From assembly GCF_025755255.1 (NCBI RefSeq), contig NZ_JALIEB010000021.1, positions 1 to 64,000 of the forward strand: 64,000 bases of DNA, in the 5' to 3' direction. Source of the DNA: Roseobacter sinensis (lineage in GTDB: Bacteria; Pseudomonadota; Alphaproteobacteria; Rhodobacterales; Rhodobacteraceae). A model generated the notes under the pieces. That model was given only the letters and a program-made list of their open reading frames with translations, made no database searches and was not told where the DNA came from. Made by a program: the position numbers and the translations under genes. This document shows positions 1 through 9,099 of this stretch, piece by piece (position 1 is the first letter of the stretch; each line of letters opens with the position of its first letter).

Positions 1-158
1 GGGTCGTCGCCCGAGCGCGTGAACTCATCCGTATGACAGAGCCCGGTGGCCTTGATCTCCACCAGAACCTCGCCCGCGCGCGGCCCCTCAAGGTTCACAT
101 CCATCACCTCAAGCGGCTTACCCGCCTCAACCGCAACAGCAGCGCGAGTCCGTAGCAT
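1..158 (-). CDS. frmA: S-(hydroxymethyl)glutathione dehydrogenase (class III ADH), 5' part only
   Basis: The reverse strand starts with ATG at 158 and stays open to the window edge, giving about 52 residues. The N-terminus runs MLRTRAAVAVEAGKPLEV and continues to ATGLCHTDEF, the first zinc-ligand Cys region of glutathione-dependent formaldehyde dehydrogenase (class III alcohol dehydrogenase). A strong ribosome site, AAGGAGAAGG, sits just upstream of the ATG. The family oxidises S-hydroxymethylglutathione to S-formylglutathione with NAD in the cytoplasm. The rest of the gene lies outside the window. It is divergent from the oxidoreductase at 381. The family call is close to certain; the symbol follows common usage (also called flhA or adhI). 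Confidence 0.85.
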   Translation of the reverse strand, partial: MLRTRAAVAVEAGKPLEVMDVNLEGPRAGEVLVEIKATGLCHTDEFTRSGDD

Positions 159-380
159 GGGCCTTCTCCTTACCGTGAATTGTCGCGACCAGAGAAAAGT
201 GTGAGCCGCCGTTGTCAAGGGAAGGTTTGCGAGAGCGCCTGATCTGACCGTGATTGGATTTCTCACTCAACGGCATACTTGCGAAAAATTCTGCTTATAA
301 ATGCTGCTCTCGGCCACAGTTCGGCAGCGGTTTTCAGCGTCGACGGCTACAATGCCGACGAAGCCAGCCGGAGACATGTC

Positions 381-3300
381 ATGAGCCAGCATCCGCGGAT
401 CGACAAGAGTTATGCGCTGCAGGACCGGTACACCACGACCGAGGGCCGGGTCTTTCTCACCGGGACGCAGGCGCTGGTGCGCATCATGCTGGATCAGGCC
501 CGGCGCGACCGGATGGCGGGGAGGCGCACGGCGGGGCTGGTCTCGGGCTATCGCGGCTCTCCGCTGGGCGGGGTCGATCAGGAGATGTGGCGCAACGGCG
601 ATCTGCTGCGCACCGAAGGCATCCGGTTTCTTCCGGCGGTGAACGAGGATCTGGCGGCGACAGCGATTTTGGGCGCGCAACAGGCGAGCCTTGATCCGGG
701 CTGCGAGGTCGAGGGCGTGTTTTCAATGTGGTACGGCAAGGGGCCTGGTGTCGACCGATCTGGGGATGCGCTGAAGCATGGCAATGCCTACGGATCTTCA
801 CCCAAGGGTGGTGTGCTGGTGGTGGCCGGGGACGATCACGGCTGTGTTTCATCGTCCATGCCGCACCAGTCGGACGTGGCCTTCATGGCGTGGTTCATGC
901 CGACGCTGAACCCCGCCAGCGTAGCGGAATACCAGGCGTTCGGCGAATACGGCTTTGCACTCTCGCGCTTCTCGGGCACCTGGGTCGGTTTCAAGGCGAT
1001 CTCGGAAACGGTGGAGAGCGGACAATCGGTGGAACTCGCCCCGGACCGGGTGTTCCGGCAGCCCGACTTCACGGCGCCGCCCGGCGGGCTGCATGTGCGG
1101 CTCGCCGATCTGCCCTCGCCGGGGATCGAAACCCGCATCCGCGCCAAACTCGACGCTGTGCAGGCCTTTGCCGAGGCGAACCCGATCGATCGTGCGCTCT
1201 ATGGCATCGCCGACGCCCGCTTTGGTTTTGTGACCACCGGCAAAGGGCATCTGGATCTGATGGAGGCGCTGCGATTGCTGGGCGTCGATGAGGCGCGCTG
1301 CCGGACCTTGGGAATCGACATCTACAAGGTGGGCATGGTCTGGCCCCTCGCACATCACGCCGCACTCGATTTCGTGACGGGCAAGCGCGAGGTCATGGTG
1401 ATCGAGGAAAAGCGCGGGATCATCGAGAGCCAGTTCAAGGAGCACTTCTATGACTGGCCCGGCCGCAAGCCGGAGCGCATGGTGGGCAAATACGACGAGG
1501 AGATGCGCCCGCTGGTGCCCTGGACGGGCGAGCTGTCTCCCCGGCTGCTGTTGCCATTGATCTCCGGACGCCTGGCCCGGTTTTTCCCGGATGAAGGTTT
1601 TGTGGAACTGGCGCATGCGCTGACACAGAAGGCTCCGCCTGTGCTGCGCGTCGAAGGTGCGTCACGGACGCCATACTTCTGCTCGGGTTGCCCACACAAC
1701 ACCTCGACGAAGGTCCCGGAGGGCTCGCAGGCCGCGAGCGGCATCGGCTGCCACGTGATGGCCTCCTGGATGGATCGCGAGACGGTGGGCTATGCGCAGA
1801 TGGGTGGCGAGGGGGTGCCGTGGATCACCCAGTCGATGTTCAACGGCGGCAAACATATCTTCCAGAACCTCGGCGAAGGCACGTGGTATCACTCGGGGTC
1901 CTTGGCGATCCGGCAGGCGGTCGCAGCGGGTGCGAACATCACCTACAAGATCCTCTACAACGACGCGGTTGCGATGACAGGAGGCCAGCCCGTGGACGGG
2001 CCGGTTTCGGTCTCGGGCATTGCGCAGAGCTGCCGTGCGGAAGGCGTGGACAGGATCGTCCTGGTGTCGGACGATATTCAAAAGTTTCAAATGAATGATT
2101 TCCCGGCCGGAACCACCTTTCATGACCGGTCGGAGATGGATGGGCTGCAACGGGAGCTGCGCGAGATCCCGGGCGTCTCGGTGCTGATTTACGAGCAGAT
2201 GTGCGCCACCGAAAAACGCCGCAAACGCAAGCGCGGTGCCTTGCCCGCCGCCGAGCGGGTCGTGGTGATCAACGAGTTGGTCTGCGAAGGCTGCGGCGAC
2301 TGTTCGGTGGAAAGCAACTGCCTGAGCGTGGAGCCGATCGAGACGGAGTTCGGGCGCAAGCGCCGGATCAACCAGTCGAGTTGCAACAGCGATCTCAGCT
2401 GCCTCAACGGATTCTGCCCGAGCTTTGTGACGTTGGAGGGCGCGCGGCGACGCAACGCGCGGCCCGGCGGACCGGATCTGGACGCCTTGAGCGCGACCTT
2501 GCCCCTGCCCGATCAGCCGCCGCTCGATCAGCCCTATAACCTGCTGGTGACCGGCGTCGGCGGCACCGGCGTCATCACCGTCGGTGCGCTCATCTCCATG
2601 GCGGCCCATCTTGAAGGCAAGGGCGCCAGCGTGCTGGACTTTACCGGCTTTGCGCAGAAGTTCGGCACCGTGCTGGGTTATGTGCGTCTGGCGAATGACC
2701 CCAAGATGCTGCACCAGCCGCGTATCGACGCAGGTGCCGCGGATGCGGTGATCGGGTGCGATGCGGTGGTGTGTTCGTCTCCGAAGGCTTCTGTGCACTA
2801 CAGTCCCGGCACCCGTGTCGTTCTGAACCGCGCCGAGATGCCCACGGGCGATCTGGTGCTGAACCGGGATGCGTCGCTCCGGATCGATGCGCGTGAGGCG
2901 GCGATCCGCGACGCCGTCGGGGCCGCGCATGTGCAGGCCTTCGACGCGGGCGCACTCGCCGAGCGGCTGATGGGGGATGCGGTCTATGCCAATGTGATCC
3001 TGCTGGGGTTCGCCTGGCAGCGCGGCCTGGTGCCTGTGGGGCTGGAGGCGCTGCTGCAGGCGATGACGCTCAACGGTGTGAAACCCGAAGAGAACGCGCG
3101 CGCCTTTGCCTGCGGGCGCGTGATGGCCGATGCGCCCGATAAGCTGGCCCTCGACCCGCCCGCACCGGCGGAGACGTTGGCGCAGGTGACGGCACGCCGC
3201 CGGCACTTCCTGACGCAGTATCAGGACGCCTCCTACGCCGCACGGTTCGAGGCAACACTCGAGCCCTTGTCTGCCTTGCCCGAAGAGCTTCGGATCGCGG

Positions 3301-3779
3301 CGGCGAAATCCCTCTTCAAGCTGATGGCCTACAAGGATGAATATGAGGTCGCGCGGCTTCACCGCGACCCCGCGTTCCTGGCAAGGCTGGACGACGCGTT
3401 CGAGGGGCCCGTTACGCCGCGCTATCACTTGGCACCGCCGGCGCTGTCGCGGCGCCGGGACGCGCGGGGTCGGCCGATCAAGCGCAGTTTCGGACCCTGG
3501 ATGGGGCGTGTCTTCGGCCTGCTCAAACATCTCAAGGGTCTGCGTGGCACCTGGGCAGATCCGTTCGGCTACCACCCGGACCGACGGCTGGAGCGCGCCC
3601 TGATCGTCTGGTTCGAGGAGGTGCTCGCCGAGGTGCCCTCGCTTTGGGAGGCTGGTGCCGAAACCGCCGTGCGCGAGTTGCTCACGGCCCCGATGGACAT
3701 TCGCGGCTACGGCCCGGTCAAGGAAGAGGCCGCCCAGACCGTCAGGGCGCGGGTGGCGCGAGTGATGCGCGGGACATGA
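381..3779 (+). CDS. indolepyruvate ferredoxin oxidoreductase family protein (fused subunits)
   Basis: An 1132-residue 2-oxoacid:ferredoxin oxidoreductase of the fused indolepyruvate type. It has an N-terminal pyruvate-oxidoreductase-like part, a thiamine-diphosphate part near residues 430-620 (SGCPHNTSTK, then GGEGVPWI), a Cys-rich segment with CEGCGDC at 635-641 and further Cys near 668-681 that fits an Fe-S cluster, and a gamma-type domain beginning near VTGVGGTGVI at about residue 722. The family decarboxylates aryl pyruvates to aryl-acetyl-CoA with transfer of electrons to ferredoxin. The open frame extends upstream to 279, but ATG 381 is preceded by GGAG seven bases away and gives the usual N-terminus MSQHPRIDKSYALQDRY. 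The 3' end overlaps the convergent lacI gene by 38 bases. The true substrate is not determined by the sequence. Confidence 0.9.
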   Translation: MSQHPRIDKSYALQDRYTTTEGRVFLTGTQALVRIMLDQARRDRMAGRRTAGLVSGYRGSPLGGVDQEMWRNGDLLRTEGIRFLPAVNEDLAATAILGAQQASLDPGCEVEGVFSMWYGKGPGVDRSGDALKHGNAYGSSPKGGVLVVAGDDHGCVSSSMPHQSDVAFMAWFMPTLNPASVAEYQAFGEYGFALSRFSGTWVGFKAISETVESGQSVELAPDRVFRQPDFTAPPGGLHVRLADLPSPGIETRIRAKLDAVQAFAEANPIDRALYGIADARFGFVTTGKGHLDLMEALRLLGVDEARCRTLGIDIYKVGMVWPLAHHAALDFVTGKREVMVIEEKRGIIESQFKEHFYDWPGRKPERMVGKYDEEMRPLVPWTGELSPRLLLPLISGRLARFFPDEGFVELAHALTQKAPPVLRVEGASRTPYFCSGCPHNTSTKVPEGSQAASGIGCHVMASWMDRETVGYAQMGGEGVPWITQSMFNGGKHIFQNLGEGTWYHSGSLAIRQAVAAGANITYKILYNDAVAMTGGQPVDGPVSVSGIAQSCRAEGVDRIVLVSDDIQKFQMNDFPAGTTFHDRSEMDGLQRELREIPGVSVLIYEQMCATEKRRKRKRGALPAAERVVVINELVCEGCGDCSVESNCLSVEPIETEFGRKRRINQSSCNSDLSCLNGFCPSFVTLEGARRRNARPGGPDLDALSATLPLPDQPPLDQPYNLLVTGVGGTGVITVGALISMAAHLEGKGASVLDFTGFAQKFGTVLGYVRLANDPKMLHQPRIDAGAADAVIGCDAVVCSSPKASVHYSPGTRVVLNRAEMPTGDLVLNRDASLRIDAREAAIRDAVGAAHVQAFDAGALAERLMGDAVYANVILLGFAWQRGLVPVGLEALLQAMTLNGVKPEENARAFACGRVMADAPDKLALDPPAPAETLAQVTARRRHFLTQYQDASYAARFEATLEPLSALPEELRIAAAKSLFKLMAYKDEYEVARLHRDPAFLARLDDAFEGPVTPRYHLAPPALSRRRDARGRPIKRSFGPWMGRVFGLLKHLKGLRGTWADPFGYHPDRRLERALIVWFEEVLAEVPSLWEAGAETAVRELLTAPMDIRGYGPVKEEAAQTVRARVARVMRGT

Positions 3780-4761
3780 ACTCGGTCGGCAACTCGACCG
3801 GGCCACTGCACGCCTGCCCATTCAGCTTGGCGAGCAGCAACCGGGCGGCAGCGCGACCCATCTCGATCTGCGGCACCCTCACCGTGGCCAGTTGCGGCGT
3901 CACCACCGAGGCCAGGCCGATGTCATCGAAGCCGACAATCGACACCTGGCCGGGTACATCGATGCCCATCTCGCGCGCGCGTTTCAGCGCACCGGCGGCC
4001 AGAACATCGTTGCCGCACATCACAACAGTGGGGCGCTCAGGCGCGGCCATGATCCGGGCAAAGGCATCGCCGCCGAATTCAATCCGATATGTCGCCTCTT
4101 CGACCTGAAGCAGCTCGGCGCCCTGCCCAAAGTCCGCGATAGCGGCGGCAACGCCGTCGAAACGGTCGCGCGCCCGGTCGTTGCCGTCGCGCACCCCGCA
4201 GATCATCGCGACGCGGCGATGACCAAGCGCCAGCACACGCTGCATCGCATCATAAGCCGCGCCACGATTGTCGAACCCCACGTAGAGGCGCGTATCGTCA
4301 GAGCGCAGGCACCACGAGATCACATAAGGGATGCGGCGCTTGGCAAGGAAGTCACGAGTGGCCTCGGGCCGGGCGTCGCCGATCAGCATCAGCCCGTCTG
4401 CTCCATGGGCGATCAGCGCCTTGATTTGCCGCAGCTCCTGGTCGGGGTCATAGCCGGTGCTGGCCACGAGCAGATTCACACCGGCCTCTGACAACACCTC
4501 CTGGAAGGCCTGCACGCCGCTGGCGAACATCGCGTTGGCCATGCTGGGAATGATCGCGCCCACCGTATTCGTCCGGTTGCTGGCCAGCGCCCGTCCGCCG
4601 AAATTCGGCGTGTAACCCAGCGCCTCGATCGCCGCTTCGATCTTGTCGCGTGTCGGCTTCGCCACCTTGTCTGGGTCGTTGAGCGCGCGCGAGATACTGG
4701 CCGTCGATACGCCAGCAAGGCGCGCGACATCTTCAAGGGTGGGGGCGGACGACCTGCTCAT
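3742..4761 (-). CDS. LacI-family transcriptional regulator of the adjacent sulfonate operon
   Basis: This 339-residue protein has an N-terminal LacI helix-turn-helix (TLEDVARLAGVSTASISRAL, about residues 8-27), the hinge region GYTPNFGGRALAS, and a periplasmic-binding-protein-like effector domain (NTVGAIIPSMANAMF to the end). It is transcribed away from the hpsN-like operon at 5022, and a perfect 14-bp palindrome lies in the shared upstream region (4866-4879), so it most likely represses that operon and itself. The effector is unknown; a DHPS-pathway intermediate is an inference from position. The start is uncertain: ATG 4761 puts the HTH at the usual distance, while ATG 4812 would add 17 residues and no start has a good ribosome site. 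Confidence 0.85.
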   Translation of the reverse strand: MSRSSAPTLEDVARLAGVSTASISRALNDPDKVAKPTRDKIEAAIEALGYTPNFGGRALASNRTNTVGAIIPSMANAMFASGVQAFQEVLSEAGVNLLVASTGYDPDQELRQIKALIAHGADGLMLIGDARPEATRDFLAKRRIPYVISWCLRSDDTRLYVGFDNRGAAYDAMQRVLALGHRRVAMICGVRDGNDRARDRFDGVAAAIADFGQGAELLQVEEATYRIEFGGDAFARIMAAPERPTVVMCGNDVLAAGALKRAREMGIDVPGQVSIVGFDDIGLASVVTPQLATVRVPQIEMGRAAARLLLAKLNGQACSGPVELPTEFMSRASLAPPAP

Positions 4762-4865
4762 GTCGCGATCTATAACCGCCTTTGGCGGGCTTGGCCCGGA
4801 TTTTTTCGCCATTCTCCGGCAAATATCTGAAAGAGAACACAAAACTTTGCGCTTGCGCGACTCGA

Positions 4866-4879
4866 TGTAAGCGCTTACA
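4866..4879. promoter_or_regulatory. LacI-type operator palindrome
   Basis: TGTAAGCGCTTACA is a perfect 14-bp inverted repeat with the central CG typical of LacI/GalR operators. It lies upstream of the lacI start at 4761 and 143 bases upstream of the hpsN-like start at 5022. It is the only perfect palindrome of this size that I noticed in this intergenic stretch. Confidence 0.7.
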
Positions 4880-5021
4880 CACTTGTCGCAACAAGAGCCC
4901 AACGCGGTCAGCAGCGGGCTCCGTTCCGGGGGTGATCAGCACAGCGCGTCCACGCGATGAGGTGGCAAGTGCGGCCCTTCGGTCTGACAACTGATCCGGA
5001 CCACCAGATAGGACCCCAGCC

Positions 5022-6329
5022 ATGGCGCGAGAGTATCTCAAGAAAGCTGACAAGACCGCGATGACGGATGCGAGCGATGTGCGCGAAACCGTGCAAAACA
5101 TCCTCAACGACATCGAGGCCGGGGGGGACGCGGCGGCGATGAAGTATGCCCAGAAGTTCGACAACTATCAGGGCAACGTCATCCTTGGGGAGGAGGAGAT
5201 CGCCGCCGCGTCCGTGCTGGTGTCGCAGAAGCTGAAGGACGACATTGCGTTCGCGCATGACAATGTGCGCCGCTTTGCCGAAACCCAGAAATCCACCATG
5301 ACCGACGTGGAACTGGAGGTTGTCCCCGGGCTGATCGCCGGGCAAAAGGCGATCCCCTGCCGCGCGGCGGGCTGCTATGTGCCTGGTGGCCGCTACAGCC
5401 ACATCGCCAGTGCGATCATGACAGTGACCACCGCGAAAGTCGCGGGCTGCCAGCACATCGTGGCCTGCTCGCCGCCCCGTGCGGGCGAAGGCATCGCCCC
5501 GGCGATCATCTATGCGGCGAACCTCTGTGGGGCGGACAAGATCCTGTCGATGGGCGGGGTGCAGGGCGTGGCGGCGATGACCTTCGGACTCTTCGGTCTG
5601 CCGAAAGCGGACATCCTCGTCGGACCAGGCAACCAATTCGTGGCGGAGGCCAAGCGGATCCTCTTCGGCCGCGTGGGCATCGACATGATCGCGGGCCCGA
5701 CCGACAGCCTGATCCTCGCCGACAAGGGCGCGGACCCGTTCATCGTGGCGACCGACCTCGTGGGCCAGGCCGAGCATGGTTACAACTCGCCCGTCTGGCT
5801 GGTGACAGACGACCGTCCGCTGGCCGAGAAGGTGATGGAGATCGTGCCGGGGCTGATCGAGGACCTGCCGGAGCTGAACCGCGACAACGCGCGCGCCGCC
5901 TGGCGGGACTATGCCGAAGTGATCCTCTGCGCCGACCGAGAGGAGATGGCAGCAACCTCGGATGATTACGCGCCCGAGCACCTGACCGTACAGGCCGAGG
6001 ACCTGGACTGGTGGCTGGAGCGGCTGCAGTGCTACGGCTCGCTCTTCCTGGGCGAGGAGACGACCGTGGCCTTCGGCGACAAGGCGTCGGGCACCAACCA
6101 CGTGCTGCCCACGTCGCAATCGGCGAAGTACACCGGCGGCCTGTCCGTGCACAAGTACATGAAGATCGTGACGTGGCAGCGCGCAACGCGCGAAGGCTCC
6201 AAGCCGGTGGCCGAGGCCACGGCGCGCATCTCGCGGCTGGAAGGTATGGAAGGACACGCGCGCACGGCAGACGCTCGGCTGCGAAAGTACTTTCCGGAAG
6301 AAAACTTCGACCTCTCGGCGATGGACTGA
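5022..6329 (+). CDS. hpsN: HisD-superfamily dehydrogenase, probable sulfopropanediol 3-dehydrogenase
   Basis: A 435-residue histidinol-dehydrogenase-fold enzyme. Visible family residues are the zinc-binding GQAEHG at about 248-253, YAPEHL (catalytic Glu-His), GTNHVLPT and a C-terminal LEGMEGHA His segment. The N-terminus MAREYLKKADKT resembles the HpsN branch rather than the biosynthetic HisD branch. HpsN oxidises (R)-2,3-dihydroxypropane-1-sulfonate (DHPS) to (R)-sulfolactate in two NAD-dependent steps. Two further dehydrogenases and sulfopyruvate decarboxylase follow in the same direction, and no histidine gene is nearby, so the sulfonate role is favoured. It is the first gene of the operon and is divergent from the LacI regulator. 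A biosynthetic or other HisD-like alcohol dehydrogenase remains possible. Confidence 0.8.
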   Translation: MAREYLKKADKTAMTDASDVRETVQNILNDIEAGGDAAAMKYAQKFDNYQGNVILGEEEIAAASVLVSQKLKDDIAFAHDNVRRFAETQKSTMTDVELEVVPGLIAGQKAIPCRAAGCYVPGGRYSHIASAIMTVTTAKVAGCQHIVACSPPRAGEGIAPAIIYAANLCGADKILSMGGVQGVAAMTFGLFGLPKADILVGPGNQFVAEAKRILFGRVGIDMIAGPTDSLILADKGADPFIVATDLVGQAEHGYNSPVWLVTDDRPLAEKVMEIVPGLIEDLPELNRDNARAAWRDYAEVILCADREEMAATSDDYAPEHLTVQAEDLDWWLERLQCYGSLFLGEETTVAFGDKASGTNHVLPTSQSAKYTGGLSVHKYMKIVTWQRATREGSKPVAEATARISRLEGMEGHARTADARLRKYFPEENFDLSAMD

Positions 6330-6335
6330 TCCAGG

Positions 6336-7088
6336 ATGCCGCCGCTCTTCGACGTCTCCGATAAGACAGCCTGTGTGACCGGGGCCAGCAGTGGCCTTGG
6401 ACGGCAGGCAGCCCGGCTGCTGGCCGAGGCGGGCGCGCGTGTCGTGGGCCTCGCGCGGCGGGCCGACCAGCTCTCGGCCTGGCAGCAGGAGACCGCGGGT
6501 GAGACGGCAACCGTTGCGGCGGATTTGTCAGACCGCACCGCCTTGCGCGGCATCGCGACCGCGGTCACCGCTCCCTTCGGGCCAATCGACATTCTCGTCA
6601 ACGCGGCGGGCATCAACACCCGTCAGCATGCGGATGAGGTCACCGACGACGGCTGGGACATAACGCTCAACCTGAACCTGGCGGCCCCGTTCTTTCTGGC
6701 GCAAAAGCTGGTCCCGGCCATGAAGGACAAGGGCTGGGGCCGGATCATCAACTTCGCCTCGCTGCAATCGCGCAGAGCTTTTGCCAATGGCATCACCTAC
6801 GGCGCGTCGAAAGGCGCGGTGGAACAGATGACCCGCGCCATGGCCGAGGCCTGGTCGGGCAACGGTATCACCGCAAACGCTCTGGCGCCCGGGTTCTTCC
6901 GCACCGAGCTGACCGGCCCGGTCTTTGCCGATGCGGCACGTGCACAACGCAACGCCGATCAGACCTGCATCGGGCGCAACGGCGAGCCTGCCGATCTGGA
7001 CGGGCCGTTGATGTTCTTCTGCTCGCCCGCGTCCGATTATGTCACCGGGCAAGTGCTGTTCGTGGACGGGGGGTTCACCGCAAAATGA
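6336..7088 (+). CDS. short-chain dehydrogenase/reductase, candidate DHPS 2-dehydrogenase
   Basis: A 250-residue classical SDR with the NAD-binding motif TGASSGLG near residues 15-22, NAAG (about 88-91), the catalytic YGASK pentad and the C-terminal VTGQVLFVDGG. It starts 6 bases after the hpsN-like stop and its 3' end overlaps the next gene by 4 bases (ATGA), so it is translationally coupled. In characterised DHPS degraders, two dehydrogenases called HpsO and HpsP interconvert DHPS enantiomers through the 2-keto compound, and the order N-O-P would fit here. The assignment to HpsO is inferred from context. The SDR fold itself is certain. Confidence 0.8.
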   Translation: MPPLFDVSDKTACVTGASSGLGRQAARLLAEAGARVVGLARRADQLSAWQQETAGETATVAADLSDRTALRGIATAVTAPFGPIDILVNAAGINTRQHADEVTDDGWDITLNLNLAAPFFLAQKLVPAMKDKGWGRIINFASLQSRRAFANGITYGASKGAVEQMTRAMAEAWSGNGITANALAPGFFRTELTGPVFADAARAQRNADQTCIGRNGEPADLDGPLMFFCSPASDYVTGQVLFVDGGFTAK

Positions 7089-8101
7089 AGGCGCTTGTCT
7101 ACACCGGGGTCGAGGAGCTGACCTATACGGACCGCCCAAGGCCCGAGGCCGGGGAGGATGAGGCGCTGGTGCGCATCATGGCCTCGGGCATCTGCGGCTC
7201 GGACATGCATGCCTATCTTGGCCATGATCCGCGCCGGCCGGCCCCCCTCACGCTGGGGCACGAGGCCGCGGGCGTCGTTGTCGGCGGCCCGCAGGACGGC
7301 CGGCGGGTCACGATCAACCCGCTGGTGGCCTGCCAGGCGTGCAACTATTGCAGCAGTGGGCGCGAAAACCTGTGCCAGCGCCGACAGATCATTTCGATGC
7401 CGCCACGCGAAGGCGCATTCGCCGATTACGTGGCGATGCCGTCGCGCAACCTGATCACAGTGCCGGAGGCTGTGCCACTCAAACATGCGGCGCTGGCCGA
7501 GCCCATCGCCTGTGGCTGGCACGGGGTGCGGCTGGGCCGGTCGGTGCTGGGCGGTGATCTCTCCGGCGCCCGGGCCGTCGTGATCGGGGGTGGTGCCATC
7601 GGCGTGGGTGCCGCCCTGTCGCTGGCTGCGCAGGGCGCGCAGGATATCATGCTGGTCGAGCCCAACGAGACACGGCGCGCACGGCTCGCAGATGTGGCGG
7701 GCTTCGAGGTCTGCGCCCCGGGCGAGCCGGCCATGCCGGGCCAGGGCTCGGCCGACATCGTAATCGACGGCGTGGGCGATGCGGGCACGCGCGAGACCGC
7801 AAGCATGATCGCGCGCCCCGGCGGGGTGATCGTACACATCGGTCTCGGCGAAGCAACCGGCGGGCTCGACATCCGGCGCATGACCTTGCAGGAGATCACG
7901 TTCATCGGGACCTACACCTACACGTCCGAGGACTTTGCGCAGACAACCGCTGCAATCTTCGATGGGCGGCTGGGGCGGCTCGACTGGATCGAGGAGCGTC
8001 CGCTGGCGGAAGGACACGCAGCGTTTCAGGACATCCGCGCCGGCTGCGTGGCGGCCCCGAAAATCATATTGACCCCGGACCACGGCGGGACCGAGACTTG
8101 A
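7085..8101 (+). CDS. zinc-dependent MDR alcohol dehydrogenase, candidate second DHPS dehydrogenase
   Basis: A 338-residue medium-chain dehydrogenase. It shows the catalytic zinc site GICGSDMH followed by GHEAAGVV, a structural-zinc Cys cluster (CQACNYCSSGRENLC), and a Rossmann glycine motif VVIGGGAIGVG near residues 163-173. ATG 7085 overlaps the SDR stop by four bases. With the SDR it forms the pair expected for racemisation of DHPS (HpsO/HpsP-like). Alternative substrates in this family are polyols such as sorbitol or threonine-type alcohols. Function beyond NAD(P)-linked alcohol oxidation is inferred from the operon. Confidence 0.8.
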   Translation: MKALVYTGVEELTYTDRPRPEAGEDEALVRIMASGICGSDMHAYLGHDPRRPAPLTLGHEAAGVVVGGPQDGRRVTINPLVACQACNYCSSGRENLCQRRQIISMPPREGAFADYVAMPSRNLITVPEAVPLKHAALAEPIACGWHGVRLGRSVLGGDLSGARAVVIGGGAIGVGAALSLAAQGAQDIMLVEPNETRRARLADVAGFEVCAPGEPAMPGQGSADIVIDGVGDAGTRETASMIARPGGVIVHIGLGEATGGLDIRRMTLQEITFIGTYTYTSEDFAQTTAAIFDGRLGRLDWIEERPLAEGHAAFQDIRAGCVAAPKIILTPDHGGTET

Positions 8102-8134
8102 GGCCCACTCAACTCATGCGCAAAGGACATCGCC

Positions 8135-8539
8135 ATGCATAAGAAAATCATCGTCTCGCTCGCTCTGGACCACGGGATCAGCCAGGAAGCGCTGGCCATG
8201 GCGCGGCATCTGAAAGGGGACGACGGAGAGATCCAGGCGGTTCACGTGCATGAGAGCCCAAACAGCTCGGTCAATGCCTATGTCTCGGAGGATATCATGC
8301 GGCAAGCGGTCGATGCCGCCAGGGAGAAGCTGGCGGCCCGCGTCGCGGACACTCCGGACGTAGAGCCGGTGATGCTGCACGGCTCGCCCGGACAGGCGCT
8401 GACCGAATATGCGAAGAAAATCGGGGCGGACTGCATCATCGTGGGGTCGCACAAACCCGGGCTCAGCGACTACTTCCTCGGCTCGACCTCCTCCCGTGTG
8501 GTCCGCCACGCGCCCTGCTCCGTCTATGTCATACGTTAG
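8135..8539 (+). CDS. universal stress protein (UspA family)
   Basis: A 134-residue single UspA domain. It starts KKIIVSLALD and ends with the ATP-binding signature seen as GADCIIVGSHKPGLSDYFLGS followed by VVRHAPCSVYVIR (written here in parts). It sits between the dehydrogenases and comD, 33 bases after the former and 53 before the latter, on the same strand. Usp proteins bind nucleotides and modulate stress or metabolic responses; no enzymatic step in DHPS breakdown is known for them. Confidence 0.85.
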   Translation: MHKKIIVSLALDHGISQEALAMARHLKGDDGEIQAVHVHESPNSSVNAYVSEDIMRQAVDAAREKLAARVADTPDVEPVMLHGSPGQALTEYAKKIGADCIIVGSHKPGLSDYFLGSTSSRVVRHAPCSVYVIR

Positions 8540-8592
8540 AAACTGCTCACACAGCGCTGATGCGAAGGCGCTTCATCACAAGGAGTATTTAG

Positions 8593-9099
8593 GTGTCCAT
8601 CAGTAGCAAGATCGTGGATGACGTCGTTGCCGCGGGCATCGCGTTCGTCACGACGGTGCCGTGCAAACAGCTGGCCGGCGTCATCGACGAGGTCGAGGCG
8701 CGGCCCGAGATCTACCACATCCCCTCCAACAAGGAGGACGAGGGGATGGGCCTCTGCGCCGGCGCCTTCATGGGTGGCAAGAAGCCGATGATCATCATGC
8801 AGAACACCGCCATCGGCGTGACCATCAACACGCTGGCAACGCTGACGCAGTTCTACCGGATGCCGCTGCCGATGCTGATCTCCTACCGTGGTGAACTGCG
8901 CGAGCCGGTCGCCTGCCAGGTCGAGATGGCGGTGCACACCAAGGCGCTGCTGAACCAGCTGCTGATCCCGACCTTCCACTTCCACAAGGAAGCCGACGCC
9001 GAGGAGCTGCCGGAAATCCTGAGCTACACCTTCATGTGCAACAAACCTGTGGCGATCCTGACGGATGCGTCCTTCTGGGGAGGCTATGGCGACCAATGA
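8593..9099 (+). CDS. comD: sulfopyruvate decarboxylase, alpha subunit
   Basis: A 168-residue thiamine-diphosphate PYR-domain subunit. The catalytic glutamate lies in SNKEDEGMGLCAGA (about residues 47-60), as in the ComD family. The start is GTG 8593, supported by AAGGAG seven bases upstream. The stop overlaps the ATG of the beta subunit (ATGA). ComD with ComE decarboxylates 3-sulfopyruvate to sulfoacetaldehyde in the cytoplasm. Phosphonopyruvate decarboxylase is the close alternative, but that enzyme is usually one fused chain and no phosphonate genes are present here. Confidence 0.9.
   Translation: MSISSKIVDDVVAAGIAFVTTVPCKQLAGVIDEVEARPEIYHIPSNKEDEGMGLCAGAFMGGKKPMIIMQNTAIGVTINTLATLTQFYRMPLPMLISYRGELREPVACQVEMAVHTKALLNQLLIPTFHFHKEADAEELPEILSYTFMCNKPVAILTDASFWGGYGDQ

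Noticed and set aside
1662-3821. A 719-codon minus-strand open frame opposite the fused oxidoreductase
   Set aside because: Shadow frame; the plus-strand protein shows Cys clusters and cofactor motifs while this one is His/Arg-rich without motifs.
5022-6329. Biosynthetic histidinol dehydrogenase (hisD)
   Set aside because: No other his genes nearby, N-terminus unlike HisD, and the operon contains comDE; HpsN-like is the better reading, though sequence alone does not exclude HisD.
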